Below, piece after piece: positions 15,181 to 22,839 of a stretch of 35,016 bases of DNA. The notes beneath the pieces were generated by a model. That model saw only the letters and a program-made list of their open reading frames with translations, was not told the origin of the DNA and did not search any database. Position 1 is the first letter of the stretch; the number at the start of each line of letters is the position of its first letter. Origin of the DNA: a virus. Location: positions 1 through 35,016 of the IMG/VR virus record IMGVR_UViG_3300036983_000110; one strand, given 5' to 3'. The position numbers and the translations under genes are program-made.

Positions 15181-16113
15181 TTACTTGCAGTTCAATGCTG
15201 TAACCAAAAAATCAACAGACTTTTGCGTGATTCCACGTGATGTATTCTCGCTATTTCCAGCAACATTCAAAACTTTTATAGAATAACACTTCAACCAGCT
15301 TTTAAACTCTACAATCTTCTGTTCTAAATCATCTAAAGAAAGATCAACATCAAAATATGGTCTATCATACTGAGTAATTGCTTTAAGCGTACAAATTTCA
15401 CCTGCAGAGTTAAAATCTGTTGCTAATCTAATTGTTCCATCTGACTCTTTTACATTCTGATATGTTCTAGGTGGGTAATAACTCGACTTATGCTCTTTCA
15501 AATTATACAAACTTGAAAACTCAGGTCTTGATCCTTCTTGCGTCTTAAAACCATTAGGGATCCACCCACCAGTCTCTAAACCAAGTCTCTTTGCAGCAAT
15601 CAATCCAGCTTGATCAGCTCCTGTTTGACCACCAGAAATAACTTTTTCAAGCTTAATGTTATACCAATCTACTATAGAAGGTACGCTTTTTGTTTCTCTG
15701 GCAAAATCAAGTTTAACCACTAAATCAGGTCTATGAGTTCTAACCATCTTCCCAATCAACACTGAATGACAAAAAAACGTACCAAAGTTCTTCAATTGTT
15801 CTTTTGATGTAGAACTATGTGGACACCAACAACAAATAATGTGTTGCTCATCTTTCTTTAGTTGCTCTAACCATTTTTCTATTTCATCCCATCTTGAAGC
15901 ATAACCTTCTCGTAATGCATCTACATATTTGTCAACAGAACCATCAAAGTTTCTTAGTCTCAAACGATTTCCATTTATGTCTCTTGGGAACAAAAATTCT
16001 AAATCTCTATATGTACACCACTCAGGTTTCCAGCATGCAACACCAAACTTGGTGTCTATTTCAAACTTTCTAGCACCATAAAAAGATGTTATTAGCACGT
16101 TAAATTCAAGCAT
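15181..16113 (-). CDS. DUF488-like and YpsA-type SLOG domain fusion
   Basis: 310 residues. Residues 1-140 resemble DUF488: VLITSFYGARKF at the start, a helical middle with WDEIEKWLEQLKKD, then IICCWCPHSSTS and FGTFFCHSVLIGKMV with the conserved Cys and CH. Residues 150-305 match the circularly permuted YpsA SLOG family (once called molybdenum carrier): KVISGGQTGADQAGLIAAKR, GWIPNGFKTQEG, TYQNVKESDGTIRLA and KVLNVAGNSENTSRGI. SLOG proteins are Rossmann-like and bind nucleotide-derived ligands; DUF488 chemistry is unknown. The fusion may sense or process a nucleotide signal. The start at 16113 has only a weak purine site. It lies alone between a terminator and the next promoter. Confidence 0.75.
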   Translation of the reverse strand: MLEFNVLITSFYGARKFEIDTKFGVACWKPEWCTYRDLEFLFPRDINGNRLRLRNFDGSVDKYVDALREGYASRWDEIEKWLEQLKKDEQHIICCWCPHSSTSKEQLKNFGTFFCHSVLIGKMVRTHRPDLVVKLDFARETKSVPSIVDWYNIKLEKVISGGQTGADQAGLIAAKRLGLETGGWIPNGFKTQEGSRPEFSSLYNLKEHKSSYYPPRTYQNVKESDGTIRLATDFNSAGEICTLKAITQYDRPYFDVDLSLDDLEQKIVEFKSWLKCYSIKVLNVAGNSENTSRGITQKSVDFLVTALNCK

Positions 16114-16147
16114 GTAGTTTTTTTAATATCTTTTCATAATAAAAGAC

Positions 16148-16175
16148 AAAAAAAATGCCTGAATCAATGCAGGCA
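16148..16175 (-). terminator. Rho-independent terminator
   Basis: TGCCTG (16156-16161) and CAGGCA (16170-16175) pair around an eight-base loop. In the minus direction the stem is followed by eight T residues. It closes the transcription unit that ends with the gene at 16197-16445, 22 bases after its stop. Confidence 0.75.
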
Positions 16176-16196
16176 AAACAAAACCTTTTTAGAACA

Positions 16197-16445
16197 TCAC
16201 CACAAATCTTCACTTAAAATTATTTTTGGGCACACTTTATCGTTCTTAAGTTGACCATTTTCGAACGCATGATAAGCTGCTTCTTGTCTATTGTAAAATT
16301 TGCCAGATTCATCAACAAAACCTTGTATGCCATTTTTCATAAAACCAAAAGGTCTACTTTTGTCACATATTATATGATTATGCCTCTCTCCTTTTGCACC
16401 AACATACACCACACCATCTTTTTTAATTGCAGCTAAAGTAATCAT
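16197..16445 (-). CDS. Small conserved phage-type protein
   Basis: 82 residues; the ATG overlaps the upstream TGA as ATGA. It contains GAKGERHNHIICDK, FMKNGIQGFVDESGKFYNRQ and AAYHAFENGQL, which together match a small protein seen in many phages in which an RHxxII motif is followed by a GxFxxRxEA motif. Its function is not known. It ends a transcription unit. Confidence 0.6.
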   Translation of the reverse strand: MITLAAIKKDGVVYVGAKGERHNHIICDKSRPFGFMKNGIQGFVDESGKFYNRQEAAYHAFENGQLKNDKVCPKIILSEDLW

Positions 16446-17668
16446 AACATATGTTTATGAATTTGAACAACTCTTTCTTGTTTTAAAGCATCTTCTTTTG
16501 TAGGATGTCGTCCTAACAACCGTTCACCCTTAGAATCAAAAAGACACCAAATCTGTTCAGACTTAGGACGATCATCAGTTAAGTTCTTCTTTGGACATCT
16601 TTTTATGACAGCTTCTTTAATGAAGATAATGTTTTCTAGTTTTTCTTTTTCTTCACTAGAAAGAAGTAACTTCAAAACTTCTATTGGGTTTTTAAATCCA
16701 TACTTTTCTAAGTACTTGAAAACAATGTTGTTGAACTCCCAATTTTTACTAAACTCATAGCCTAATAAATCTAAGTTCTCATTCTCAAATCTTACTTTTC
16801 TAATACTCTTTATATTCTCTTGTATCTGTTTCAAATCATTTATGTTTGTCTTTACAATTTCTTTTTGCTCAGATATATCTTTACTTGCTTCTTCAAGCCT
16901 AATCAAATCACAAATATTCACTTTTGTTTTCAATATGTATGGAATTATCGACACAATAATTTGAAGTGCTTTTGACCTTGGACCTGCAAACTCATCATCA
17001 GGTTCAAAAAATTCATCTACAAGTTCTGGCGACTTTACCCACTTATTTGTCAATAAATCATAAACAAAATCAGATTCTAACCTTCTGCCTTTTTCTGTTA
17101 CAAAATATTTTACGAGATGGTCTCCAGCCAACTTTTCACCATTAAGCCTATAAACCTTTTGTCTAACAAATTCGATTAACTCTAGATTACTCGAGATATG
17201 TCTCGTTAAATCTGAGTTGTACTTTCTAAAAACATCACAATCTATTGACACACAAACATCTACATCTGAGCTTGAATTGTATTGATTAGTAACTATTGAA
17301 CCAGTCAACGTTACTTCAACAATCCATTCTTTATGGTTTTTAAAACTAAGAGTTAACAAATTAAACAATGGTGACAAAATCTTACTTCTAACATCAGATT
17401 TTATTGTTGGAATTTGTTTAGAATCCCAAATAAGAGAACACAATGTATTTTTGGGATAATCAATAACAGATGATTGCTTTTTATTTTTTAGTTTTTTTCT
17501 TAGTCTAATCTCAAGCATCATCGGAAGTTTTATGTGTTTGTCTTTCTCGAGCAAACTTATAGCATTTTGTTCTAAAGCATCTAATCCATCAACACCATAA
17601 TCCCTTCGCTCTTGCAAAGGTTTTGGCATAAAATCTCTTAAAATGGATTCATAAGAAGATGATTTCAT
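16442..17668 (-). CDS. Nucleotidyltransferase-like protein with C-terminal phage tail domain
   Basis: 408 residues. The motif LTGSIVTNQYNSSSDVDVCV (about 122-141) is the GS...DxD signature of the pol-beta-like nucleotidyltransferase fold. A third acid may lie in RRLESDFVYDL. The reaction and substrate cannot be told from sequence; relatives transfer NMP to RNA, protein or small molecules. Residues 375-405 (SEQIWCLFDSKGERLLGRHP, then KEDALKQERVVQIHKH) form a short domain that recurs at the ends of phage proteins. The ATG at 17668 has no strong ribosome site and is three bases past the upstream stop, so translation is probably coupled. It could be a virion-delivered modifier of host molecules. 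Confidence 0.6.
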   Translation of the reverse strand: MKSSSYESILRDFMPKPLQERRDYGVDGLDALEQNAISLLEKDKHIKLPMMLEIRLRKKLKNKKQSSVIDYPKNTLCSLIWDSKQIPTIKSDVRSKILSPLFNLLTLSFKNHKEWIVEVTLTGSIVTNQYNSSSDVDVCVSIDCDVFRKYNSDLTRHISSNLELIEFVRQKVYRLNGEKLAGDHLVKYFVTEKGRRLESDFVYDLLTNKWVKSPELVDEFFEPDDEFAGPRSKALQIIVSIIPYILKTKVNICDLIRLEEASKDISEQKEIVKTNINDLKQIQENIKSIRKVRFENENLDLLGYEFSKNWEFNNIVFKYLEKYGFKNPIEVLKLLLSSEEKEKLENIIFIKEAVIKRCPKKNLTDDRPKSEQIWCLFDSKGERLLGRHPTKEDALKQERVVQIHKHML

Positions 17669-17671
17669 TGA

Positions 17672-18178
17672 TTAAGCATCTTGTTCGTACTGTAATCTAA
17701 TCTTTTCTTGTTGTTCTTTAGGAAGCTTATCATAACTTGTCTTTTCATTAGTCTCAAGATTAACAAACTTTTTACCTGACAACCATTCTTCAAAAGACTC
17801 ACGAACTAATTTAACTTCATACGTTCCCCATTCCCAAACACCTTCACTAGTCTCTTTAAGACCATACTTATGATTTTTTTCATCTTCTATCTCACCTGAC
17901 TCAATCATTTTCTCTAGTTCATCAGCACTTGTAGTTCTTCCTGCCTTTGTATCATCTTCTATTCTCTTAATCCATTTTTTCAAATCTTTTGCTTTATCAG
18001 AAGCTTTACTGTATGTCTCTTGTTCAACTATGTATTGAGCTGTTGCTTCTTCAGGTGAATCACCATAATACACACCACCATCACCTGGAGTTGCTCCCAT
18101 AATTGTATATTGATTTTTTGCTGCAATCTTCTCAAGATTCAACCCTAAAAACTCACTCTCACCATTTCTTCTAATCAT
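17672..18178 (-). CDS. Hypothetical protein
   Basis: 168 residues, ATG at 18178 after AAAGGA. It contains GATPGDGGVYYGDSPEEATA, a helical region with DKAKDLKKWIKRIEDD, a motif GVWEWGTYEVKLVRESFEEW and a C-terminal segment with a TNEKTSYDKLP turn. The alternation of acidic helices and short strands suggests a soluble protein. No family recognised. It is in the operon between cupin and nucleotidyltransferase-like genes. Confidence 0.55.
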   Translation of the reverse strand: MIRRNGESEFLGLNLEKIAAKNQYTIMGATPGDGGVYYGDSPEEATAQYIVEQETYSKASDKAKDLKKWIKRIEDDTKAGRTTSADELEKMIESGEIEDEKNHKYGLKETSEGVWEWGTYEVKLVRESFEEWLSGKKFVNLETNEKTSYDKLPKEQQEKIRLQYEQDA

Positions 18179-18188
18179 TTTTTATCCT

Positions 18189-18653
18189 TTACTCAGTAGT
18201 TTTATTGTCAAAATGTTCTTTGTCTTTTAATGCTATCTCTTTAGTCTTGTGCACAGTTTTGTCTTTGTGATGTGGCGGCGAGTAGATAGAATATAACTTC
18301 AAATCTTCATCACCATCATTAACTACATTATGCTTTGCACCAGCAGGAATCACAATAGCAAAGCCATCTGAAACTTTATGCTCAACATCATTAATAATAA
18401 CTTTACCAGAACCTGCATCTATTCTAAAAAACTGGTCAACATCATGAACTTCAATCCCAATATCTTGTTTAGGCTTTATAGACATCAAAACTAATTGAGA
18501 ATGTTCACCCGTATACAAAACTTTTCTAAAGTTACTATTATTTACTGTTTCTTTTTCAATATTAACTACATATCCTTTTAGTTTAGAATCAACTGGTGGT
18601 TCTTTTTCACTCAATATTTGTTTTGCTATTTGTTGAATTTTATCAGAAGTCAT
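18189..18653 (-). CDS. Cupin-domain protein
   Basis: 154 residues, ATG at 18653 preceded by GGAG and overlapping the upstream stop. Residues 1-18 (MTSDKIQQIAKQILSEKE) are an example of the recurrent N-terminal tag. Residues about 50-125 form a cupin barrel: IGIEVHDVDQFFRIDAGSG gives motif 1 (one His only, with Asp and Gln at other metal positions), and VIPAGAKHNVVN gives motif 2. It resembles small mannose-6-phosphate-isomerase-like cupins that bind a metal or sugar. Substrate unknown. The C-terminus is His- and Lys-rich. Confidence 0.75.
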   Translation of the reverse strand: MTSDKIQQIAKQILSEKEPPVDSKLKGYVVNIEKETVNNSNFRKVLYTGEHSQLVLMSIKPKQDIGIEVHDVDQFFRIDAGSGKVIINDVEHKVSDGFAIVIPAGAKHNVVNDGDEDLKLYSIYSPPHHKDKTVHKTKEIALKDKEHFDNKTTE

Positions 18654-19261
18654 TCTTTAAACTCCTTAACACTTACATTAAAATCATTACTTTTGCTATC
18701 TTGTTGTCTCGCAAACAACCCTCTTAATAGATTTTCCCAATTTGTTGTATTCTTACTTACTGTAATATCAGAAGAATCAACATTATTTAGTCTAACAGTA
18801 TCATGAACATTGTTATGAGAAATCACTATTGTCTTTTGATATGGTATTTTTGTTTTTAAAGAATCATTAATTATGTACAAAGTATCATTAGCTTTTATCT
18901 CTACTTGTTCAAGATTTTTAACAAAGACATTAACGCTAACAGAGTCAACAGGTTGTTGAGCATAAACATCTGTAGAGACAATAGACAAAAACATACTTAA
19001 AGTTTGAGCACTTGTTGACCCTATTTTCACTAAACCACCTAACAATTGAGGAGCAGAAACTCCACTAACAAATGCTGTTCTAAAACTTTCAGCACCTGCA
19101 ATGAAAAACCCAACAATACCTATTACTCCAGCTACTAACATTCCACCAAAAAAATATAAATCTGGTAACTCTTTAGTCTTAAACATGCTTGAAAGCTCTG
19201 TTAGAGGAAGAATTATCCCTCCTACAAAAGCACATGAAATCAAAAAAACTTTCTGTTTCAT
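18650..19261 (-). CDS. Membrane protein with two N-terminal membrane segments
   Basis: 203 residues, ATG at 19261 after GAGG. Hydrophobic segments fall near residues 4-22 (VFLISCAFVGGIILPLTEL) and 36-56 (FFGGMLVAGVIGIVGFFIAG), with a weaker one around 85-97. The remainder (100-203) is polar, Asn/Asp/Val-rich and beta-like, and would project into the periplasm or remain in the cytoplasm. It lies just after the holin candidate and tagged protein genes, so a part in lysis or an envelope function is possible. Confidence 0.55.
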   Translation of the reverse strand: MKQKVFLISCAFVGGIILPLTELSSMFKTKELPDLYFFGGMLVAGVIGIVGFFIAGAESFRTAFVSGVSAPQLLGGLVKIGSTSAQTLSMFLSIVSTDVYAQQPVDSVSVNVFVKNLEQVEIKANDTLYIINDSLKTKIPYQKTIVISHNNVHDTVRLNNVDSSDITVSKNTTNWENLLRGLFARQQDSKSNDFNVSVKEFKE

Positions 19262-19264
19262 AGG

Positions 19265-19582
19265 TTACCTCACAGGTCTTACTAACCTTGTAGGTCTACC
19301 AACACTTCTCTTGACTTCTAACTTGACATTAGATAGTGATTTTCTCTTCAAAACATTATTTAAAGAAGTTTCAAAATCGACCACATTAGTTACATCAGAA
19401 TTTATTGTAATAGGAATCTGAAACTGTATCTTATCTGTTGTGATATCAGAAAATCCATTTACAGTTCCTAAAACTTTCTCTAAATTTCTTACACTATTTC
19501 TATCGAGTTGCAATGTTAGAACATGTTTTTGAGATACTGCTTGTTTGACAATCAAGTCAGCTATCTTTTTTATCTGCTGCAT
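19265..19582 (-). CDS. Small tagged protein
   Basis: 105 residues, ATG at 19582 after AAGGGA, overlapping the end of the holin candidate gene. The N-terminus MQQIKKIADLIVKQAVSQK carries the recurrent amphipathic tag. The body has paired strands (VLTLQLDRNSVRNLEKVLG; DKIQFQIPITINSD) and ends in a basic tail VKRSVGRPTRLVRPVR that may contact DNA. No family recognised. Confidence 0.6.
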   Translation of the reverse strand: MQQIKKIADLIVKQAVSQKHVLTLQLDRNSVRNLEKVLGTVNGFSDITTDKIQFQIPITINSDVTNVVDFETSLNNVLKRKSLSNVKLEVKRSVGRPTRLVRPVR

Positions 19583-19892
19583 CTATTGTCCCTTGAGTTT
19601 CAATTTCTTTTGTTTGTGCTGAATTATCAACAACAACTTCTTTTTCAACAACGTTTTCAATGACTTCTTCTTTAGCTTCTTCATTTGAAGCTGCTCTAGA
19701 TTTTATAGCAGCATGACCAAGTCCTACTGCAGATAAAATCAAACCTACAATAGTAACTGTTTTTGATACAGCACCTGGAGCATTTACAGGCCAAATCACT
19801 CCCATACAAGGAACTACTATTGACCAATAAATTAATGCAATTGTTCTTTTTCGCCCGTCTAACCAATTCCAAAAACTTCTTAAATATTTCAT
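19557..19892 (-). CDS. Holin candidate
   Basis: 111 residues from ATG at 19892, which has a perfect AAAGGAG five bases upstream; an upstream TTG-type extension is not needed. After a basic start (MKYLRSFWNWLDGRKRT) come two membrane segments, ALIYWSIVVPCMGVIWP and VTIVGLILSAVGLGHAAI. An acidic tail (EEAKEEVIENVVEKEVVV) follows. Small size, two membrane segments and a charged tail close to endolysin and lipoprotein genes fit a holin. An alternative is another envelope protein of the lysis cassette. Confidence 0.55.
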   Translation of the reverse strand: MKYLRSFWNWLDGRKRTIALIYWSIVVPCMGVIWPVNAPGAVSKTVTIVGLILSAVGLGHAAIKSRAASNEEAKEEVIENVVEKEVVVDNSAQTKEIETQGTIDAADKKDS

Positions 19893-19905
19893 AGAAACTC
19901 CTTTA

Positions 19906-20082
19906 TTAAAAGATAAAGTCTCTATAATAGACTTTGTAAACTGTTCCATGAATTTTAAGAGTATCTACTTTAACGACTCTATTTTTCAACCTGAATATCA
20001 CAAGCTCATTGTTTGAATGTATATATGTAATTTGAGTACAAGACAACAAACAAATAACCAACAAACATATTATGATTCTCAT
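19906..20082 (-). CDS. Small lipoprotein, outer-membrane spanin candidate
   Basis: 58 residues. The ATG at 20082 overlaps the endolysin stop as TAATG. It begins MRIIICLLVICLLSCTQ: a hydrophobic signal with a lipobox LLSC, so Cys15 would be lipidated after signal peptidase II cleavage. The mature part is about 44 residues, with a basic middle (RLKNRVVKVDTLKIHG) and aromatic end. Rz1-like o-spanins are short lipoproteins next to endolysins and fuse inner and outer membranes at lysis. No inner-membrane spanin partner is evident; the gene at 14659 or 18650 might serve. Confidence 0.6.
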   Translation of the reverse strand: MRIIICLLVICLLSCTQITYIHSNNELVIFRLKNRVVKVDTLKIHGTVYKVYYRDFIF

Positions 20083-20558
20083 TATGCTAACTCAAAATGA
20101 GGATAGTCAGGACTTTTAAACCTACCTCCCCATTTCAAACCTACGCTCTCTCCTATTTTTCCTGCCTCAAGATAATCAGGTTCGCTATTTTTGTTAACAT
20201 TTACTTTAACATCCCAAGTAGCTTTCCCATCTTTTAAAATAGCTATATCAAATGCTCTTGATTTATCATTATTAGGATCACCATCTTCAAGATCAATAAT
20301 ATGTTTTGATGAAAGTGTCCAAGTAACTTTATATTTATTCTCAGCTTCTGTAATGGCAGGAAGACCAGCCATTGTTCTCATAATATTGACTTCCATCAAA
20401 CTTTGTCTACCCTGAGCATATAATGCTTGCTGCTCTTTTACAGATCTAGCTGTACAAGTAACTAAAAATGGAATCTTTGCAATATCCATTTTTACCTTGA
20501 ACTTAGAAAAGAAAAATTGCATATCAGAAGTCAAATCTTCAATTTTTCTAGATGCCAT
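20082..20558 (-). CDS. Endolysin, M15-type peptidase
   Basis: 158 residues, ATG at 20558 after AAAGGA. It matches small phage L-alanyl-D-glutamate or D-Ala carboxypeptidase (M15/VanY-like) enzymes. Evidence is FLVTCTARSVKEQQALYAQG near the start, a zinc site SSKHIID with a later SRAFDIAI, and KWGGRFKSPDYPHFEL at the end, which supplies the last His. The His-to-Asp segment carries an insert (LEDGDPNND) seen in some relatives. It should cut peptidoglycan stem peptides. No signal peptide is seen, so export needs a holin. The lipoprotein gene follows with overlap. Confidence 0.85.
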   Translation of the reverse strand: MASRKIEDLTSDMQFFFSKFKVKMDIAKIPFLVTCTARSVKEQQALYAQGRQSLMEVNIMRTMAGLPAITEAENKYKVTWTLSSKHIIDLEDGDPNNDKSRAFDIAILKDGKATWDVKVNVNKNSEPDYLEAGKIGESVGLKWGGRFKSPDYPHFELA

Positions 20559-20570
20559 AAGAATATTCCT

Positions 20571-20810
20571 TTAAAAAATCAATTTTTTTGTTTTAGTAAG
20601 GAATTCTATCATAATATCTAGTTGTTCGTTCAACTTCAAAATACTATCTTCTGGAATGTCCTCTAACAAATCAGAAACAGTAACTAAAAATTCTTTAGTT
20701 TTATTTAGCTTTTTCCTTGTATCAATAATGCTCAAACCACTTGTTTTATCCAACAACTCATCAGAAATCTTTTTAATGCTTTTTGACATATCCACAAAAA
20801 GTCCTTTCAT
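20571..20810 (-). CDS. Small helical protein after AAA+ ATPase
   Basis: 79 residues from ATG at 20810, overlapping the ATPase stop by one base (TGATG) with GGAG seven bases upstream. It contains MSKSIKKISDELLDKTSG, then two helices (SIIDTRKKLNKTKEFLVTV; ILKLNEQLDIMIEFLTKTK). It looks like a short helical bundle. Coupled translation suggests a partner or regulator of the ATPase; not recognised. Confidence 0.6.
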   Translation of the reverse strand: MKGLFVDMSKSIKKISDELLDKTSGLSIIDTRKKLNKTKEFLVTVSDLLEDIPEDSILKLNEQLDIMIEFLTKTKKLIF

Positions 20811-22276
20811 CAAATAGCTCCTGCATTTGCACTATATTGTTTTTTTAACTCACTAAGCAAACCCTTCACAGCTTCTTTAACAGGAGCATTTTCTTCGAAA
20901 TAATCTAAAAGATGTTTATCTAATCTTATGTTCTCATCATTAATATCTTTTCTAACAGCTTCATCATCAATTCCCAAATGCTTCTTAAACCCAGCACCCA
21001 TACCATATAAAATGCCTTTTACAACATCATCTTCATATTTTTTCATCTCAACATCACTTGTTGCTATTTTTATGATCTTACTTGCAGTTTTTTGTATTTT
21101 GCTCTCTTGTTTAGATGATACTTTAACAGCACCCATCTTTATCAAATATGTTTGAATAGCTGCTTTGATTTGTATTGTTGATTGACCAGGGAAGAAATTC
21201 TCTCTAATGATCTCACATGCTTCTTTCATACAATCTACTGTTTGTCTACCATCATTAGCAGCAAGTATCTTAGCTGTATTCACTGTCTCTACAACATGCG
21301 AACCTGTAAAATCTTTTGACAAATCAATAACTTCACTTGTAACATCCTTACCAAGATGCTTGAAGTACATAACTTTCAAATTATCTGCACTAGGCAAACC
21401 AAGCTCTATCCTTCTATCAAATCTGCAAGGTCTTGATGATAGAGCAGAATCTAACATCTCTATTTTATTAGTAGAAGCAATAACAACTAATGGTTCTCCA
21501 AACTTTCTCATACCATCTAAATTTGTAAGCAAATCACCCAATTGATTTGATCCAATGTGAAGATCTCTATTACCACTTATAAAATCTATATCTTCAAAAG
21601 CTAAAACTGTAGGTCCCAAATATGCTAAAAACTCAAATATCTTACTTACAGCCATATATCTAAATGACTCAGCTGTCACATAAATTCTACTCACACCTTT
21701 TTTATCTAACTCATTAAATATCGCTTTGACTACAGAAGTCTTTCCTGTTCCTGGAGGACCATACATAACAATACCACGTTTATTCACACCAGACATAGCA
21801 AACTTTTGATTACCAAGAAAGTCAGATGTATTAAGCCTAATATCTTTTTTTGCTTTTTCTGTCAAAACAACATCATCCCAAGAAACTCTAGGAACATCCT
21901 TAAAAAACATACTTTCTTTCTCAGCATACAAACACTTACCACGAAATTGATTTTTCTTTACCATGTCTGTTTCAAATCTATCAATCCATTGTTTGGCATC
22001 ATCTCTTGTTTGAGCATAACAATTGACTATAAAACTTCCATACTGGACAAATGCTGTAATGATCTTATTGTCATAAACAGCTGTAACATTCTCAACAGCT
22101 GGTGTAGTCTCATATACATCAACTTGTAAATCATCGATTGCTGGTTTTTTACCAAAATCTAATGCAGTAGCAATTTTAGGAGTTTGCTCTCTTAGTAAAT
22201 TCGTCAAAGTATATTTTGCAATAGGAACCAACAAACCATCATAGCTTCTCGAAACTGGTGTTAATCCATGTATCAT
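20810..22276 (-). CDS. AAA+ ATPase
   Basis: 488 residues. The ATG at 22276 (MIHGLTPVSRSY) is chosen because AGGAG lies six bases before it; the ATG two codons upstream abuts that site. Walker A is GPPGTGKT (173-180), Walker B VLAFEDID (224-231), sensor 1 Asn in VIASTNK (270), and an arginine finger in SRPCRFDRRIEL. The N-domain (1-130) is not recognised. Residues 380-488 are helical and charged. The ATPase core resembles the classic AAA clade (Cdc48/FtsH/BCS1 type), so it probably remodels a protein or complex. Related ATPases are frequent in large phages, with unknown substrates. Confidence 0.85.
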   Translation of the reverse strand: MIHGLTPVSRSYDGLLVPIAKYTLTNLLREQTPKIATALDFGKKPAIDDLQVDVYETTPAVENVTAVYDNKIITAFVQYGSFIVNCYAQTRDDAKQWIDRFETDMVKKNQFRGKCLYAEKESMFFKDVPRVSWDDVVLTEKAKKDIRLNTSDFLGNQKFAMSGVNKRGIVMYGPPGTGKTSVVKAIFNELDKKGVSRIYVTAESFRYMAVSKIFEFLAYLGPTVLAFEDIDFISGNRDLHIGSNQLGDLLTNLDGMRKFGEPLVVIASTNKIEMLDSALSSRPCRFDRRIELGLPSADNLKVMYFKHLGKDVTSEVIDLSKDFTGSHVVETVNTAKILAANDGRQTVDCMKEACEIIRENFFPGQSTIQIKAAIQTYLIKMGAVKVSSKQESKIQKTASKIIKIATSDVEMKKYEDDVVKGILYGMGAGFKKHLGIDDEAVRKDINDENIRLDKHLLDYFEENAPVKEAVKGLLSELKKQYSANAGAI

Positions 22277-22289
22277 TTTCATCTCCTAG

Positions 22290-22571
22290 TTAGTCATTTA
22301 TTATCAACAATTTGTACCCATCTTTGTTACTGTACCAATACCCAAGAATATCTTCATGAGTTTGGTCATAATCAATCTTAGATGGTACAAACTCTAAAAT
22401 TCCATTAGTTTTGGGATTTCTCAATTTAACAATTTTTGACACACTCTTTATATCTTTACTTGACATTTCAAAAGAAAATGTCTTTGTTTTTGCATCATAA
22501 TCACGAGGTTCAACATCAATTGTATGCTCAAAAGCTGCAAGTATAGTATTTACTACTTGATTTATTTTCAT
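22290..22571 (-). CDS. Small tagged protein
   Basis: 93 residues, ATG at 22571 with GAGG, overlapping the upstream stop as TAATG. The start MKINQVVNTILAAFE is a clear case of the recurrent tag and is very close to that of the next gene upstream. The remainder, with DYDAKTKTFSFEMSSKDIK and GYWYSNKDGYKLLIIND, looks like a small beta-rich domain. No family recognised. Confidence 0.65.
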   Translation of the reverse strand: MKINQVVNTILAAFEHTIDVEPRDYDAKTKTFSFEMSSKDIKSVSKIVKLRNPKTNGILEFVPSKIDYDQTHEDILGYWYSNKDGYKLLIIND

Positions 22572-22810
22572 TACTTTTCCTCATCATAGAAAAACTCAAA
22601 ATTATAAATCCATCCATCTGTTGTTATATGTGAACCTTCAGTTCTAGATTTTAATTTTTTTTCATCAAAAAACATTCCCATACCATGTCTAACAAAATAG
22701 TTAATTTCTTCAATTTGTTCTTGTGTCATATCTTCAGATGTAAAAGTAATTACTCCTTTTGCTTTTGGCCGCTTTGCAAGTATTGTATTTGCTACTTCTT
22801 TGATTTTCAT
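22571..22810 (-). CDS. Small tagged protein
   Basis: 79 residues, ATG at 22810 after AAAGG. It begins MKIKEVANTILAKRPKAKGV, sharing MKI..V.NTILA with the downstream gene; the bodies differ. The middle is a helix-strand region (EEINYFVRHGMGMFFDEKK) and the C-terminus is aromatic and acidic. Not recognised. Confidence 0.65.
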   Translation of the reverse strand: MKIKEVANTILAKRPKAKGVITFTSEDMTQEQIEEINYFVRHGMGMFFDEKKLKSRTEGSHITTDGWIYNFEFFYDEEK

Positions 22811-22839
22811 TTCTTGCCTTTCATTATCATTAACAACTT

